Source: UQRS01 sp050946935
GTDB lineage: Bacteria > Bacillota > Clostridia > Oscillospirales > Acutalibacteraceae
Length of the DNA stretch: 64,000 nt
Reading direction: 5' to 3'
Assembly (NCBI GenBank): GCA_050946935.1
Contig: JBMNVR010000013.1
Location: 1 to 64,000, forward strand
Shown in pieces: positions 23,848-32,670 of this stretch (position 1 is its first letter; the number at the start of each line of letters is the position of its first letter). A program made the position numbers and the translations under genes. The notes under the pieces were generated by a model. It ran no database searches and was not told the origin of the DNA. It saw nothing but the letters and a program-made list of their open reading frames with translations.

Positions 23848-25278
23848 ATGAAATTTGGGACAATTTTTAAACAGGCACCGGCTGCCCTTGCGGGGGTGGA
23901 GGTCAAAGGGCTGACCTGCGACTCCCGCCGCGTGGGGGAGGGGTACGTCTTTGTCTGTATCAGCGGTGCGGCAGACGACGGGCATAAATACGCGCATATC
24001 GCCAGGGAAAAGGGCGCGGCGATCATCGTTGCCCAGCGCGATCTTGGATACGAAAATCAGGTCGTGCTGCCGGATACCCGGGCCGCCTTTGCCGAGATGT
24101 GCGCGGGCTGGTTCGGCCGGCCGGCCGACCGGCTGAAGATTATCGGCGTCACCGGGACCAACGGAAAAACCACCGTCTCCTACCTTGTTAAAACGATTTT
24201 GGAGGCCGCCGGGCACAAGGTCGGTCTGGTCGGCACCATTCAGAATATGGTCGGGGAGGAATGCCTCCCCTCCAAAAACACAACGCCGAGCGCGTATGAG
24301 CTCAACTCCCTGTTCGATCTGATGATCAAGGCGGGCTGCGATTATGCCGTGATGGAGGTTTCCTCTCACGCGCTCGATCAAAAGCGGGTGGACGGCATCC
24401 GGTTTGAAACCGCGCTGTTTACCAATCTGACGCAGGATCATCTCGATTATCACCTGACGATGGAGAATTACATGGCCGCCAAAAAACGGCTGTTTACCAT
24501 GACCGGCCGGGCGGTTGTCAACCTTGACGATCCGTACGGTTTCAAAATGGTGGAGGGACTGGACTGTGCGGTGATTGGCTACTCGACCAAGGACCGGACA
24601 GCCGATTGCTTTGCCGAAAATATCTCCTACCGGCCGGATGGCGTAACCTTCGACCTGGTCGCCGCGGGCGGCAGGGGAGAGGTTACCCTGCGCACGGCGG
24701 GAGAGTTTTCGGTCTATAATGCGCTGTGCGCCGCCGCGTTTGCGGCCGACGCAGGATTTTCGATGGAACTGATCTGCCGGGCGCTGAGCGGCGTCGCCGG
24801 GGTCAGGGGCCGGGCAGAGGTCGTGCCGACCGATCGGGATTTTACCATTGTGATTGATTATGCCCATACGCCCGACGGGTTGGAGAATATTTTAAAAACC
24901 TTTGAAAAAATCCCCAAGAACCGGCTGATCGCCCTCTTTGGCTGCGGGGGAGACCGCGACCGCACCAAGCGTCCGAAGATGGGTGCAATCGCGGCAAAGC
25001 ACGCCGATTTTCTGATTGTGACCAGCGACAATCCGCGCAGCGAGGAGCCGGGCCGCATCATCGAGGACATTATGGACGGCGTGCGGGAGGCCGACACACC
25101 CTATGTGGTGATCGAGAATCGGGTGGAGGCAATTCATTACGCCGTTGCACACGCCGAGCCGGGTGACATCATCGTGCTGGCCGGCAAGGGACATGAGACC
25201 TATCAGGTTCTGAGCACCGGCACCATCCACCTCGACGAGCGGGAGGTTGTGGCCGACGCGCTGCGGGAGTTGAAATAA
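23848..25278 (+). CDS. murE: UDP-MurNAc-tripeptide synthetase MurE (meso-DAP type)
   Basis: The 476-aa Mur ligase adds the third residue of the peptidoglycan stem peptide using ATP. Landmarks are LTCDSRRVGEGYVFVC, the P-loop GVTGTNGKTTVSYL, TTPSAYEL, VMEVSSHALDQKRV, YAHTPDGLENIL, GCGGDRDRTKRPKMG and DNPR in TSDNPRSEEP. The DNPR motif is known to mark specificity for meso-diaminopimelate rather than lysine. The expected next gene, murF, is absent; a 170-bp gap with a hairpin leads straight to mraY. Confidence 0.96.
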   Translation: MKFGTIFKQAPAALAGVEVKGLTCDSRRVGEGYVFVCISGAADDGHKYAHIAREKGAAIIVAQRDLGYENQVVLPDTRAAFAEMCAGWFGRPADRLKIIGVTGTNGKTTVSYLVKTILEAAGHKVGLVGTIQNMVGEECLPSKNTTPSAYELNSLFDLMIKAGCDYAVMEVSSHALDQKRVDGIRFETALFTNLTQDHLDYHLTMENYMAAKKRLFTMTGRAVVNLDDPYGFKMVEGLDCAVIGYSTKDRTADCFAENISYRPDGVTFDLVAAGGRGEVTLRTAGEFSVYNALCAAAFAADAGFSMELICRALSGVAGVRGRAEVVPTDRDFTIVIDYAHTPDGLENILKTFEKIPKNRLIALFGCGGDRDRTKRPKMGAIAAKHADFLIVTSDNPRSEEPGRIIEDIMDGVREADTPYVVIENRVEAIHYAVAHAEPGDIIVLAGKGHETYQVLSTGTIHLDEREVVADALRELK

Positions 25279-25377
25279 AGATGCCCGGTGCTGCCTTGCC
25301 TGAAAGGGGGGCTCTGTGCGCGGGAAAACGGGTTTTGCCCAGCCGGCGCGCAGCCTTTGCGGCCGGATTTGTAAATC

Positions 25378-25425
25378 AAAAACCGGGAGCGCCGTTTTGT
25401 ACAGACGGGAGCGGCCCCCGGTTTT
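25378..25425 (+). terminator. Hairpin in the murE-mraY gap
   Basis: AAAACCGGG (25378-25387) pairs with CCCGGTTTT (about 25417-25425) around a GC-rich loop. It ends 24 bp before mraY, where murF is normally found, and could attenuate or mark a deletion scar. Confidence 0.5.
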
Positions 25426-25448
25426 CAGCGAAAGGATGACAAAACAAC

Positions 25449-26471
25449 ATGGATAAATGGATCCCGATCTTGGCCGTGCTGGCCGGTTTTGGCGTCACCG
25501 CGCTGCTCGGCGTCTGGATGGTGCCCTTTCTTCATAAACTGAAATTTGGGCAGACCATACTTGACATCGGGCCGAAGTGGCATAAAAACAAGCAGGGAAC
25601 GCCGACTATGGGTGGGATCATGATCGCGGCCGGCGTTCTGCTCGCCACCGGAATTGCCTTTGCCGCTTCGGCGGCGGTTTCCGGCTCCCTGTGGGGGGAG
25701 ACGGCCGATTCTTACCGTATGACCCTGCTGCTGGCCGGACTCGGCCTCGCCTTCGGCACCGGCTTTATCGGATTCATCGACGATTATATCAAGGTGGTCA
25801 AAAAGCGCAATCTCGGCCTGACCGCCCGGCAGAAGACCATGCTGCAGCTTCTGGTTGCGGCGGCCTATCTGCTGACCCTCCGCCTCGGCGGGATGGAGAG
25901 TACATGGGTTCCCTTTTTGGGCGATGTGAACGTAATGCAGGGCTGGGGGCTGCTCTTCTGGCCGGTGGCGCTGGTCTTTATCTACGGCTTTACCAACGCG
26001 GTCAACCTGACCGACGGGATCGACGGCCTGGCCTCTTCGGTGACGCTGGTGGTGGCCACCTTCTTCATTCTGGCGGCCGGCGTCCTGGGACAGCAGGGGC
26101 AGATGACTCTGGCGGCTGCATTGGCCGGCGCCTGCGTCGGCTTTCTGGTCTGGAATTCTCACCCCGCCAAGGTCTTTATGGGGGACACTGGTTCGATGTT
26201 CCTCGGCGGTATGGTGGTAGGTCTCTCTTTCGGGATCGGCCGACCGATACTTCTGATCTTTGCGGGCATCATATATTTGCTGGAGGCGATGTCGGTTGTC
26301 CTTCAGGTGACCTATTATAAAAAGACCAAAAAGCGCCTGTTTAAAATGTCGCCCATCCACCATCATTTTGAGATGAGCGGCTGGTCGGAGGAGAAGATCG
26401 TATTCTCTTTTTCGGCGGCAGCGCTGGTTGGGTGTGTGATTGCTTTTCTGCCGATTGCGCTGCGCTGGTAG
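25449..26471 (+). CDS. mraY: Phospho-MurNAc-pentapeptide transferase MraY
   Basis: The 340-aa polytopic enzyme moves phospho-MurNAc-pentapeptide to undecaprenyl phosphate, making lipid I. It has about ten hydrophobic helices and the family motifs KxGTPTMGG (KQGTPTMGGIM), FIDDYIKVVKKRNLGLT, NAVNLTDGIDGLA, FMGDTGSMFLGG and the MSPIHHHFE loop. It is followed 36 bp later by the ftsW-type gene. Confidence 0.97.
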   Translation: MDKWIPILAVLAGFGVTALLGVWMVPFLHKLKFGQTILDIGPKWHKNKQGTPTMGGIMIAAGVLLATGIAFAASAAVSGSLWGETADSYRMTLLLAGLGLAFGTGFIGFIDDYIKVVKKRNLGLTARQKTMLQLLVAAAYLLTLRLGGMESTWVPFLGDVNVMQGWGLLFWPVALVFIYGFTNAVNLTDGIDGLASSVTLVVATFFILAAGVLGQQGQMTLAAALAGACVGFLVWNSHPAKVFMGDTGSMFLGGMVVGLSFGIGRPILLIFAGIIYLLEAMSVVLQVTYYKKTKKRLFKMSPIHHHFEMSGWSEEKIVFSFSAAALVGCVIAFLPIALRW

Positions 26472-26507
26472 CGCGAAGGTTCAAATTTTGCAAAAGGAGG
26501 GGCTGGC

Positions 26508-27671
26508 GTGGCGAGAGAAAGAGCCGCCGGCAGCGGAGAGAAAGAGAAAAAATTCCGCCTGCTGCAGTCGGGCCGGATCGACCTGACGTTTTTTTCACTG
26601 GTGATTATCATATTGACCATCGGGCTGGTTATGCTTTTTTCGGCCAGCTACGCTTACGCGTATGTGCGGTACGATGACAGCTACCTCTTCATCCGCAAGC
26701 AGTTTATTCTGGCCGTGGTCGGAGTGATCGCCATGCTGGTGATCTCCAAGATTGACTATCATATTCTGCGGAAGCTGGCCTGGCCGGTGTATATCCTGTC
26801 GGTGATTCTGCTGATTATTGTCCTGATTCTCCCCCCCATGCGGGAAGGGTTCGATTACAAACGTTGGATTTACATCGGCTCCTTCCAGTTCCAGCCATCC
26901 GAGATTGCCAAGTTCGCCATCGTGCTGCTGTTTGCTCATCTGATCTCCATCAACTATAAGCAGATGGAGAAATTTACCTTCGGGGTGCTGTTTTTCGGCA
27001 TCCTGCTGATGGTGGTCTGCGGCCTCGTTGTGGTGGAGACGCATCTTTCCGCCACCCTACTGATTTTCGCCATTGGTATCTGCCTTATGATTGTCGGCGG
27101 CATCAAGATGAAATATGTGGCCCTGGGTCTCCTCGGCGGGGTGGGACTGGGCGTGATCGCCATCCTAACCGGCATCGTCGACTACGGCTCCAGCCGGATC
27201 CAGTACTGGCTCGATCCCTGGGCCGCCCCGAAGGCGGAAGGGTATCAGGTCATCCAGTCGCTGCTGTCGATCGGGTCGGGCGGCCTGTTCGGCCGGGGAA
27301 TCGGCCAGTCACGGCAGAAGTACCTCTGGGTGCCGGAACCGCACAATGATTTTATTTTCGCCATCGTGGCGGAGGAGCTTGGGCTCTTCGGCTCGCTGAT
27401 CGTGGTACTGCTGTTCTGCATGCTGGTCTGGCGCGGCTTTGTGATCGCCATGCGCTCGCCTGACAAGTTCGGGGCGCTGCTGGCGGTCGGTCTGACCTTT
27501 CAGGTAGGGGTGCAGGCGGCGCTCAATATCATGGTCGTGACCAACACTATTCCAAACACAGGTATCAGCCTGCCCTTCTTCAGCTATGGAGGCACGGCGC
27601 TGGTCATCCTTCTGGCCGAGATGGGGGTCGTTTTGTCGGTCTCGCGACGAAGCAATCTGATCAAGACATAA
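26508..27671 (+). CDS. ftsW: SEDS-family peptidoglycan polymerase (FtsW/SpoVE)
   Basis: The 387-aa protein starts at GTG 26508 behind AAAGGAGG. After a basic N-terminal tail come about ten transmembrane helices with SEDS landmarks: KRWIYIGSFQFQPSEIAKFA, DYGSSRIQYWLDPW, GYQVIQSLLSIGSGGLFGRG, PEPHNDFIFAIVAEELG and NTGISLPFFSYGGTAL. SEDS proteins polymerise lipid II with a partner class B PBP, here probably the gene product of 21595-23811. FtsW versus SpoVE cannot be told from this locus alone. Confidence 0.94.
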   Translation: MARERAAGSGEKEKKFRLLQSGRIDLTFFSLVIIILTIGLVMLFSASYAYAYVRYDDSYLFIRKQFILAVVGVIAMLVISKIDYHILRKLAWPVYILSVILLIIVLILPPMREGFDYKRWIYIGSFQFQPSEIAKFAIVLLFAHLISINYKQMEKFTFGVLFFGILLMVVCGLVVVETHLSATLLIFAIGICLMIVGGIKMKYVALGLLGGVGLGVIAILTGIVDYGSSRIQYWLDPWAAPKAEGYQVIQSLLSIGSGGLFGRGIGQSRQKYLWVPEPHNDFIFAIVAEELGLFGSLIVVLLFCMLVWRGFVIAMRSPDKFGALLAVGLTFQVGVQAALNIMVVTNTIPNTGISLPFFSYGGTALVILLAEMGVVLSVSRRSNLIKT

Positions 27672-27694
27672 TTTTCCGAATGAGGAGCGGTTGC

Positions 27695-28828
27695 ATGCAT
27701 ATTTTATTTGCCGGCGGCGGTACGGCCGGCCATATCAACCCGGCCCTGGCAATTGCCGGATTTGTGAAGGAAAAACAGCCCGACGCGAAAATCAGCTTCA
27801 TTGGCACGGCCAACCGGCTGGAGTCCCGGCTGGTGCCTGAGGCGGGCTATGACTTCTACACCATCGACGTTGAGGGGTTTCAACGCAGCTTGTCGGTCAA
27901 AAATATCGGCCGCAACCTGTCGGCGGCTTACAAGGCGGTCAAGGCTTCGCATGATGCGCGCCGGCTGATCGAACGGCTGCGTCCCGATCTGGTGGTCGGC
28001 ACCGGCGGCTATGTCAGCGGCCCTGTCGTCCGGCAGGCCCAAAAGCTGGGGATCAAAACCGTCATCCATGAACAAAACGCCTATCCGGGCGTGACGACCA
28101 AAATGCTGGCCGAAAGGGCTGACGCAGTCCTGCTCGCCATGCCGGAGGCTGAGCGGCATCTTAAGCTGCGCAGCAAACCGCATATCACCGGCAATCCCGT
28201 TCGTCGCTCGGTGCTTTCGGCCGACAGGGAGACGGCGCGAAGGATGCTTGGAGTCGACGGGAGGCCGATGATCCTTTCGTTCGGCGGCAGTCTTGGCGCC
28301 CGCGCCATCAATGAGGCGTCGGCTGACGTCATCGCCTGGCACTGGAAAACCGGAAGCCTTTTTCACTTTCACGGGGCGGGCAGCAGCGGCTATAAGGATA
28401 TGCAGCGGCTGTTGGCTGAAAAGGGGGTTGACCTCGGCCGGGCGCCGACCGTCCGTTTTTCGGAATATATCAATGATATGGATCTCTGTATGGCGGCGGC
28501 CGATCTGGTCATCTGCCGTGCGGGGGCCATCACTCTCTCTGAGTTGGAGGCGCAGGGAAAGGCTGCGATTCTGATTCCCTCTCCCTATGTGGCAGAGAAT
28601 CATCAGTACCATAACGCCATGACGCTGGCCGACCGCGGTGCGGCCATGGTGATTGAAGAGAAAGATCTCACCGGTGCCCGCCTGGTAGAGGAGGTAAAGA
28701 ACCTGGTCGCCGCCCCCGCCCGTCTGCGGGAAATGGGCGAAAGGGCGAAGGCGGCAGCCGTCCCCGATACCGCCGAGCGCATTTACGCTGTTTTGATGGA
28801 TGTGTACGCGCGGGAACAACACGCGTGA
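27695..28828 (+). CDS. murG: UDP-GlcNAc:lipid I N-acetylglucosaminyltransferase MurG
   Basis: MurG makes lipid II from lipid I at the inner membrane face. Start ATG 27695 follows GAGGAGCGG with proper spacing, giving 377 aa; a frame five codons longer lies inside the ribosome site. Landmarks are FAGGGTAGHINPALAIA, VGTGGYVSGPVV, IHEQNAYPGVTTK, ITGNPVRR, SFGGSLGARAIN, CRAGAITLSELEAQGKAAILIPSPYVAENHQ and the terminal helix. It comes 23 bp after ftsW. Confidence 0.96.
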   Translation: MHILFAGGGTAGHINPALAIAGFVKEKQPDAKISFIGTANRLESRLVPEAGYDFYTIDVEGFQRSLSVKNIGRNLSAAYKAVKASHDARRLIERLRPDLVVGTGGYVSGPVVRQAQKLGIKTVIHEQNAYPGVTTKMLAERADAVLLAMPEAERHLKLRSKPHITGNPVRRSVLSADRETARRMLGVDGRPMILSFGGSLGARAINEASADVIAWHWKTGSLFHFHGAGSSGYKDMQRLLAEKGVDLGRAPTVRFSEYINDMDLCMAAADLVICRAGAITLSELEAQGKAAILIPSPYVAENHQYHNAMTLADRGAAMVIEEKDLTGARLVEEVKNLVAAPARLREMGERAKAAAVPDTAERIYAVLMDVYAREQHA

Positions 28829-28998
28829 TTTTTACCCCTGCGGCAAAACTGCACGGATCAGGAAATCCGGTTTGCCGCACGCCGGCGCGGGAAAGAGAGG
28901 TTTGCCGCGCCGCTTTAACAAAACGCCGCACCCTGGCATAGGATGATGATGTAACACCGCATTTGCAAAAAAGGTTATCCTTGAAAGGGTGCGTGGTA

Positions 28999-30261
28999 AT
29001 GGCGAAACTGATTCTTGAGGGAGGGAAACCTCTGCGCGGCGAAATCGGCGTCTGCGGCGCAAAAAATGCGGCGCTGCCCATTTTAGCCGCAACCATTCTC
29101 TGCGGCGGCGTTTGCCGGATACATAATTGTCCGCGCCTGTCGGATGTGGACGCCGCAATGAAGATCCTGGCTCATCTTGGCTGCGTCTGTACGCGGGAGG
29201 GGGATGGCGTCACGGTCGATTCCTCCAACATGACTTCCTGTGAAATTCCTGACGACCTGATGCGAGAGATGCGCTCCTCTATCGTTTTTCTCGGCGCGAT
29301 TGCCGGCCGCTGTCGGGAGGCGCGTCTGAGCTTCCCCGGCGGGTGTGAGCTGGGACCGCGGCCGATCGACCTGCATTTGCAGGCGCTGCGTGCACTCGGC
29401 CTCACGATCGACGAGGCGCACGGCGGACTGGATTGCCGCACCGACGGACTGAAGGGATGCGAGATTACCCTCTCGATTCCGAGCGTCGGCGCGACCGAGA
29501 ACATCCTGCTGACCGCTTCGGTTGCCGAGGGGAAAACAATCATCCGGAACGCGGCCAGGGAACCGGAAATCAGCGATCTTGCTGATTTTCTCAACAGCGC
29601 GGGAGCCAGGATTCAGGGCGCCGGCTCTTCGAATATCGAGATTGAGGGAGTGCGCGCCCTGCATCCGACCGAGCACACGGTCATCCCCGACCGCATTATT
29701 GCCACGACCTATATGGCGGCGGCGGCGGTGACCGGCGGCCGGGTGCGGCTGACAAATATCCTGCCCTCTCACCTGATTCCGGTTCTGGAGTATTTCCGGG
29801 TGGCGGGATGCTGTCTGGATGTGGCTGAGCGCAGCCTTCTGCTGGAGGCACCGCCGCGGCTGCGTCGCATTCCGACCGTGCGGACGATGGCCTACCCCGG
29901 CTTTCCGACCGACGCACAGCCGCCGGTTCTGGCTATGAGTACGGTGGCCGACGGCACCTCGGTTTTTGTGGAGAATATTTTTGAAAACCGCTTTCGGTAT
30001 GTCGACGAGCTGGTTCGTATGGGGGCCAAAATCAAGGTGGAGGGCCGGGTCGCCGTGGTGGAGGGGGTGCCCCGCCTCTCGGGTGCGAAAACCGAGGCCA
30101 CCGACCTGCGCGGGGGCGCGGCCGTTGTGGTGGCGGCGCTGGGCGCTGAGGGGCGCACCGAAATCAGCAACATTGGACATATTCGCCGCGGATATGAGAA
30201 TTTGGAGGAGCGTCTTTCCTCTATCGGCGCGACGATTTGGGAGGAAAAGGATGAAGCGTAG
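28999..30261 (+). CDS. murA: UDP-GlcNAc 1-carboxyvinyltransferase MurA
   Basis: MurA transfers enolpyruvate from PEP to UDP-GlcNAc, the first committed step of peptidoglycan synthesis and the target of fosfomycin. Start ATG 28999 gives 420 aa, the normal length. Landmarks are GGKPLRGEIGVCGAKNAALP, RSSIVFLGAIAGR, and PGGCELGPRPIDLHL carrying the catalytic Cys, so fosfomycin sensitivity is expected; FPTDAQPP in the lower half is also conserved. Its place in the cluster substitutes for murC/murB seen in many relatives. The 170-bp gap before it has no gene. Confidence 0.95.
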   Translation: MAKLILEGGKPLRGEIGVCGAKNAALPILAATILCGGVCRIHNCPRLSDVDAAMKILAHLGCVCTREGDGVTVDSSNMTSCEIPDDLMREMRSSIVFLGAIAGRCREARLSFPGGCELGPRPIDLHLQALRALGLTIDEAHGGLDCRTDGLKGCEITLSIPSVGATENILLTASVAEGKTIIRNAAREPEISDLADFLNSAGARIQGAGSSNIEIEGVRALHPTEHTVIPDRIIATTYMAAAAVTGGRVRLTNILPSHLIPVLEYFRVAGCCLDVAERSLLLEAPPRLRRIPTVRTMAYPGFPTDAQPPVLAMSTVADGTSVFVENIFENRFRYVDELVRMGAKIKVEGRVAVVEGVPRLSGAKTEATDLRGGAAVVVAALGAEGRTEISNIGHIRRGYENLEERLSSIGATIWEEKDEA

Positions 30262-30305
30262 CGGTCCGGCCGAGGCCGGCGGGATCGCCCGCGTGAAAAG
30301 AAAGG

Positions 30306-31286
30306 TTGGATCAGATCGTGGACATAAAGGATCGGGAGTCCGCAATGGAATCTGTCGGAAGGCGGCGGGCCAAAAAGCGACGTCGGGTTAAAAAGAGGTT
30401 TATCGCCTTTTTGATTCTGCTGCTGGCCGGTGTGCTGATCGCTTTGTCGCTGACTGTGCTTTTCCCCATTCGGGAAATAGCGGTGGGCGGAGTTTCCCCC
30501 TATTCACAGGAAGAAATTCGGACTGCTGCCGGTGTTTCGGTCGGGGAAAACATTTTACTGGCCGATGCGGGAAAGATCGCCGCCTCGGTTGAGTCGCAGC
30601 TTCCCATGATTGGAGAGGCAGTCGTGACCAAAAAATTTTTCAGCGGTCTTTTGTCGGTTGAGGTGCAGGAAATGCCCTCGGTCTATGCTTACGAAATCGG
30701 CGGCGAATATTGGCTCGCCAATGAGAAAGGCAAAATCGTGGAGAAGCTGGATTACACGCCGGCTGATCTCTGCGTCGTGGCCGGCACGACGGCGGCATCT
30801 CCGGCGATCGGTCAGCCATATGTGATTGAAAATGAAGATGCGCGCCGGATCTTTACCGAACTGACGGCCGTTGCCGCGGCCAAAAATCTGCGGGTGACGA
30901 GGATTGAGCTGGATGACCTTTCCGACATCTGCTTTGTGCTGGATGGCCGGCTGTATGTCAAGCTGGGCAGCTCAGCCGATCTGACCTATAAAATCTCCCA
31001 CGCGGCCGCGACGGCGCAGGATATGGAAGCCGACGCCGAGGGGACGCTTGATCTGACTTGGTGGACCGCCAGTAAGAAGGAGGCCTACTTCCGCCGCGGG
31101 GATATTGAAAAGATCGTCTCTGCCAGCAGCGTGGTCTCCGGTTCGGCAGACGACGCAGGGGACGACGCCTCCTCGGATACAGGCAGCGAGGTTTCGTCCG
31201 GCGCCAGCGCCTCTTCCGCCCGAACGGAAAGTGAAAAATCCTCCGGTTCGTCATCCGCATCCGGCGGCCAATCGTCGGAAAATTAG
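30306..31286 (+). CDS. ftsQ: FtsQ/DivIB-like cell division protein
   Basis: The 326-aa product has a basic cytoplasmic N-terminus (RRRAKKRRRVKKR), one transmembrane helix (about 33-56), a POTRA domain (FPIREIAVGGVSPYSQEEIRT, then VGENILLAD) and a beta domain with VVTKKFFSGLLSVEVQEMPS. The last 70 residues are a low-complexity Ser/Asp/Glu tail. It scaffolds the divisome with FtsL and DivIC. Start is uncertain: TTG 30306, GTG 30318 and ATG 30345 are in frame; TTG fits AAAGG best. Confidence 0.85.
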   Translation: MDQIVDIKDRESAMESVGRRRAKKRRRVKKRFIAFLILLLAGVLIALSLTVLFPIREIAVGGVSPYSQEEIRTAAGVSVGENILLADAGKIAASVESQLPMIGEAVVTKKFFSGLLSVEVQEMPSVYAYEIGGEYWLANEKGKIVEKLDYTPADLCVVAGTTAASPAIGQPYVIENEDARRIFTELTAVAAAKNLRVTRIELDDLSDICFVLDGRLYVKLGSSADLTYKISHAAATAQDMEADAEGTLDLTWWTASKKEAYFRRGDIEKIVSASSVVSGSADDAGDDASSDTGSEVSSGASASSARTESEKSSGSSSASGGQSSEN

Positions 31287-31508
31287 GAGATTTTGCCGGA
31301 TTTTACTGAGCTTTGCGTCCGAAAAGCCGAAATTTTCCTGAATTTTCAAAAAATTCTTGAAAGTAGATATTGAATTTTCACGTGGTTTATGATAAATTAA
31401 CATTGTATTATTATATCATCGGTGTATGAAAGGCCTCTTTGCTTTGGTACGCCGGCCCGATCATGGTAAAGGATCAAATTATTTACATAGTTACGGAGGA
31501 ATGTTAAA

Positions 31509-32588
31509 ATGCCGTTTGAAATTGCAAACGAACTGGCGGATGTTGTACAGATTAAAGTCGTAGGTGTCGGCGGCGGCGGCGGCAACGCCATCAACCGCAT
31601 GGTTGCCGACGGTGTCCGCGGGGTCGAATTTATAGCGGTCAATACGGATAAGGCCGCGCTGCTGGTTTCCAAGGCTACCCATAAGATTCAGATCGGCGAG
31701 AAGGCCACCAAGGGTCAGGGCGCCGGCGCGAATCCCGACCGCGGACAGAACGCCGCGGAGGAATCCCGGGATGAGATTGCGGCTGCCCTCAAGGGGACCG
31801 ACATGGTCTTTATCACAGCCGGCATGGGCGGCGGCACCGGCACCGGCGCCGCGCCGATCGTTGCGCAGATTGCGAAGGAGATGGGCATCCTGACGGTCGG
31901 CATCGTTACCAAGCCTTTCGCATTCGAGGGCAAGAAGCGCATGACTCAGGCCGAAGCGGGAATTGAGGCGCTGAGCGAGCATGTTGACAGTCTGGTTGTC
32001 ATCCCGAACGAACGGCTGAAGTTTGTTTCGGAGCAGAAGATCACCCTCGCCAACGCGTTCGAGTGCGCCGACGATGTGCTGCGTCAGGGCGTACAGAGCA
32101 TTTCCGAGCTGATCAACGTGACCGCGATGGTCAACCTCGATTTTGCCGACGTGACGGCGGTTATGAAGGACGCTGGTTACGCGCACATGGGCGTCGGCCG
32201 TGCCAACGGCCGCGACAAGGCGGAGGCGGCGGCTCGCGCGGCCATCACCAGCCCGCTGATTGAGACCTCGATGGAGAACGCGATGGGCGTGATCATCAAC
32301 ATCACCGGTTCTCCCGACATCGGGCTGGAAGAAGTGGAGCTGGCTTCCTCGATCATTTCGGAGACGGCCAACGAGGACGCGAACATCATCTGGGGCGCGC
32401 AGCTTGACGACTCGATGGAGGATGAAATCCGCGTGACCGTTATCGCCACCGGCGCTTCTTTTGCGGCAAAGGAGAAGAAAGAAGGCTCCTCCGCTTCGGA
32501 TGATCTGAACAAGATTTTCTCGAATATCAATGAGGATAACGATGACGATTATTACGACATCGCCACCATCTTCAACCGCAATAAATAA
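31509..32588 (+). CDS. ftsZ: Cell division protein FtsZ
   Basis: The 359-aa tubulin-like GTPase forms the Z-ring. It shows VVGVGGGGGNAINRM, the tubulin signature GGGTGTGAAP, TVGIVTKPFAFEGKKR, and the synergy-loop NVTAMVNLDFADVTAVM. The linker is very short and the C-terminal peptide reads DIATIFNRN, a variant of the usual membrane-adaptor binding tail. A 222-bp gap with a TGATAAATT-rich stretch before it may hold its own promoter. Neither ftsA nor sepF is next to it. Confidence 0.97.
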   Translation: MPFEIANELADVVQIKVVGVGGGGGNAINRMVADGVRGVEFIAVNTDKAALLVSKATHKIQIGEKATKGQGAGANPDRGQNAAEESRDEIAAALKGTDMVFITAGMGGGTGTGAAPIVAQIAKEMGILTVGIVTKPFAFEGKKRMTQAEAGIEALSEHVDSLVVIPNERLKFVSEQKITLANAFECADDVLRQGVQSISELINVTAMVNLDFADVTAVMKDAGYAHMGVGRANGRDKAEAAARAAITSPLIETSMENAMGVIINITGSPDIGLEEVELASSIISETANEDANIIWGAQLDDSMEDEIRVTVIATGASFAAKEKKEGSSASDDLNKIFSNINEDNDDDYYDIATIFNRNK

Positions 32589-32601
32589 AGATCAAAACGA
32601 T

Positions 32602-32637
32602 AAAATTAGTCGCATGCTTTATGCGGCTAATTTTTCG
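32602..32637 (+). terminator. Terminator after ftsZ
   Basis: AAATTAG-T-CGCAT and ATGCG-G-CTAATTT pair around GCTTT and lead into TTCGTTT, 14 bp past the ftsZ stop, closing the dcw cluster. Confidence 0.8.
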
Positions 32638-32670
32638 TTTAGAGAGAAAATGTAAGGAGTTAGTTAATTT

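Noticed and set aside
22441..24867. 808-codon minus-strand frame opposite the penicillin-binding protein and murE
   Set aside because: The plus-strand proteins are unmistakable, and the antisense translation lacks any recognisable pattern.
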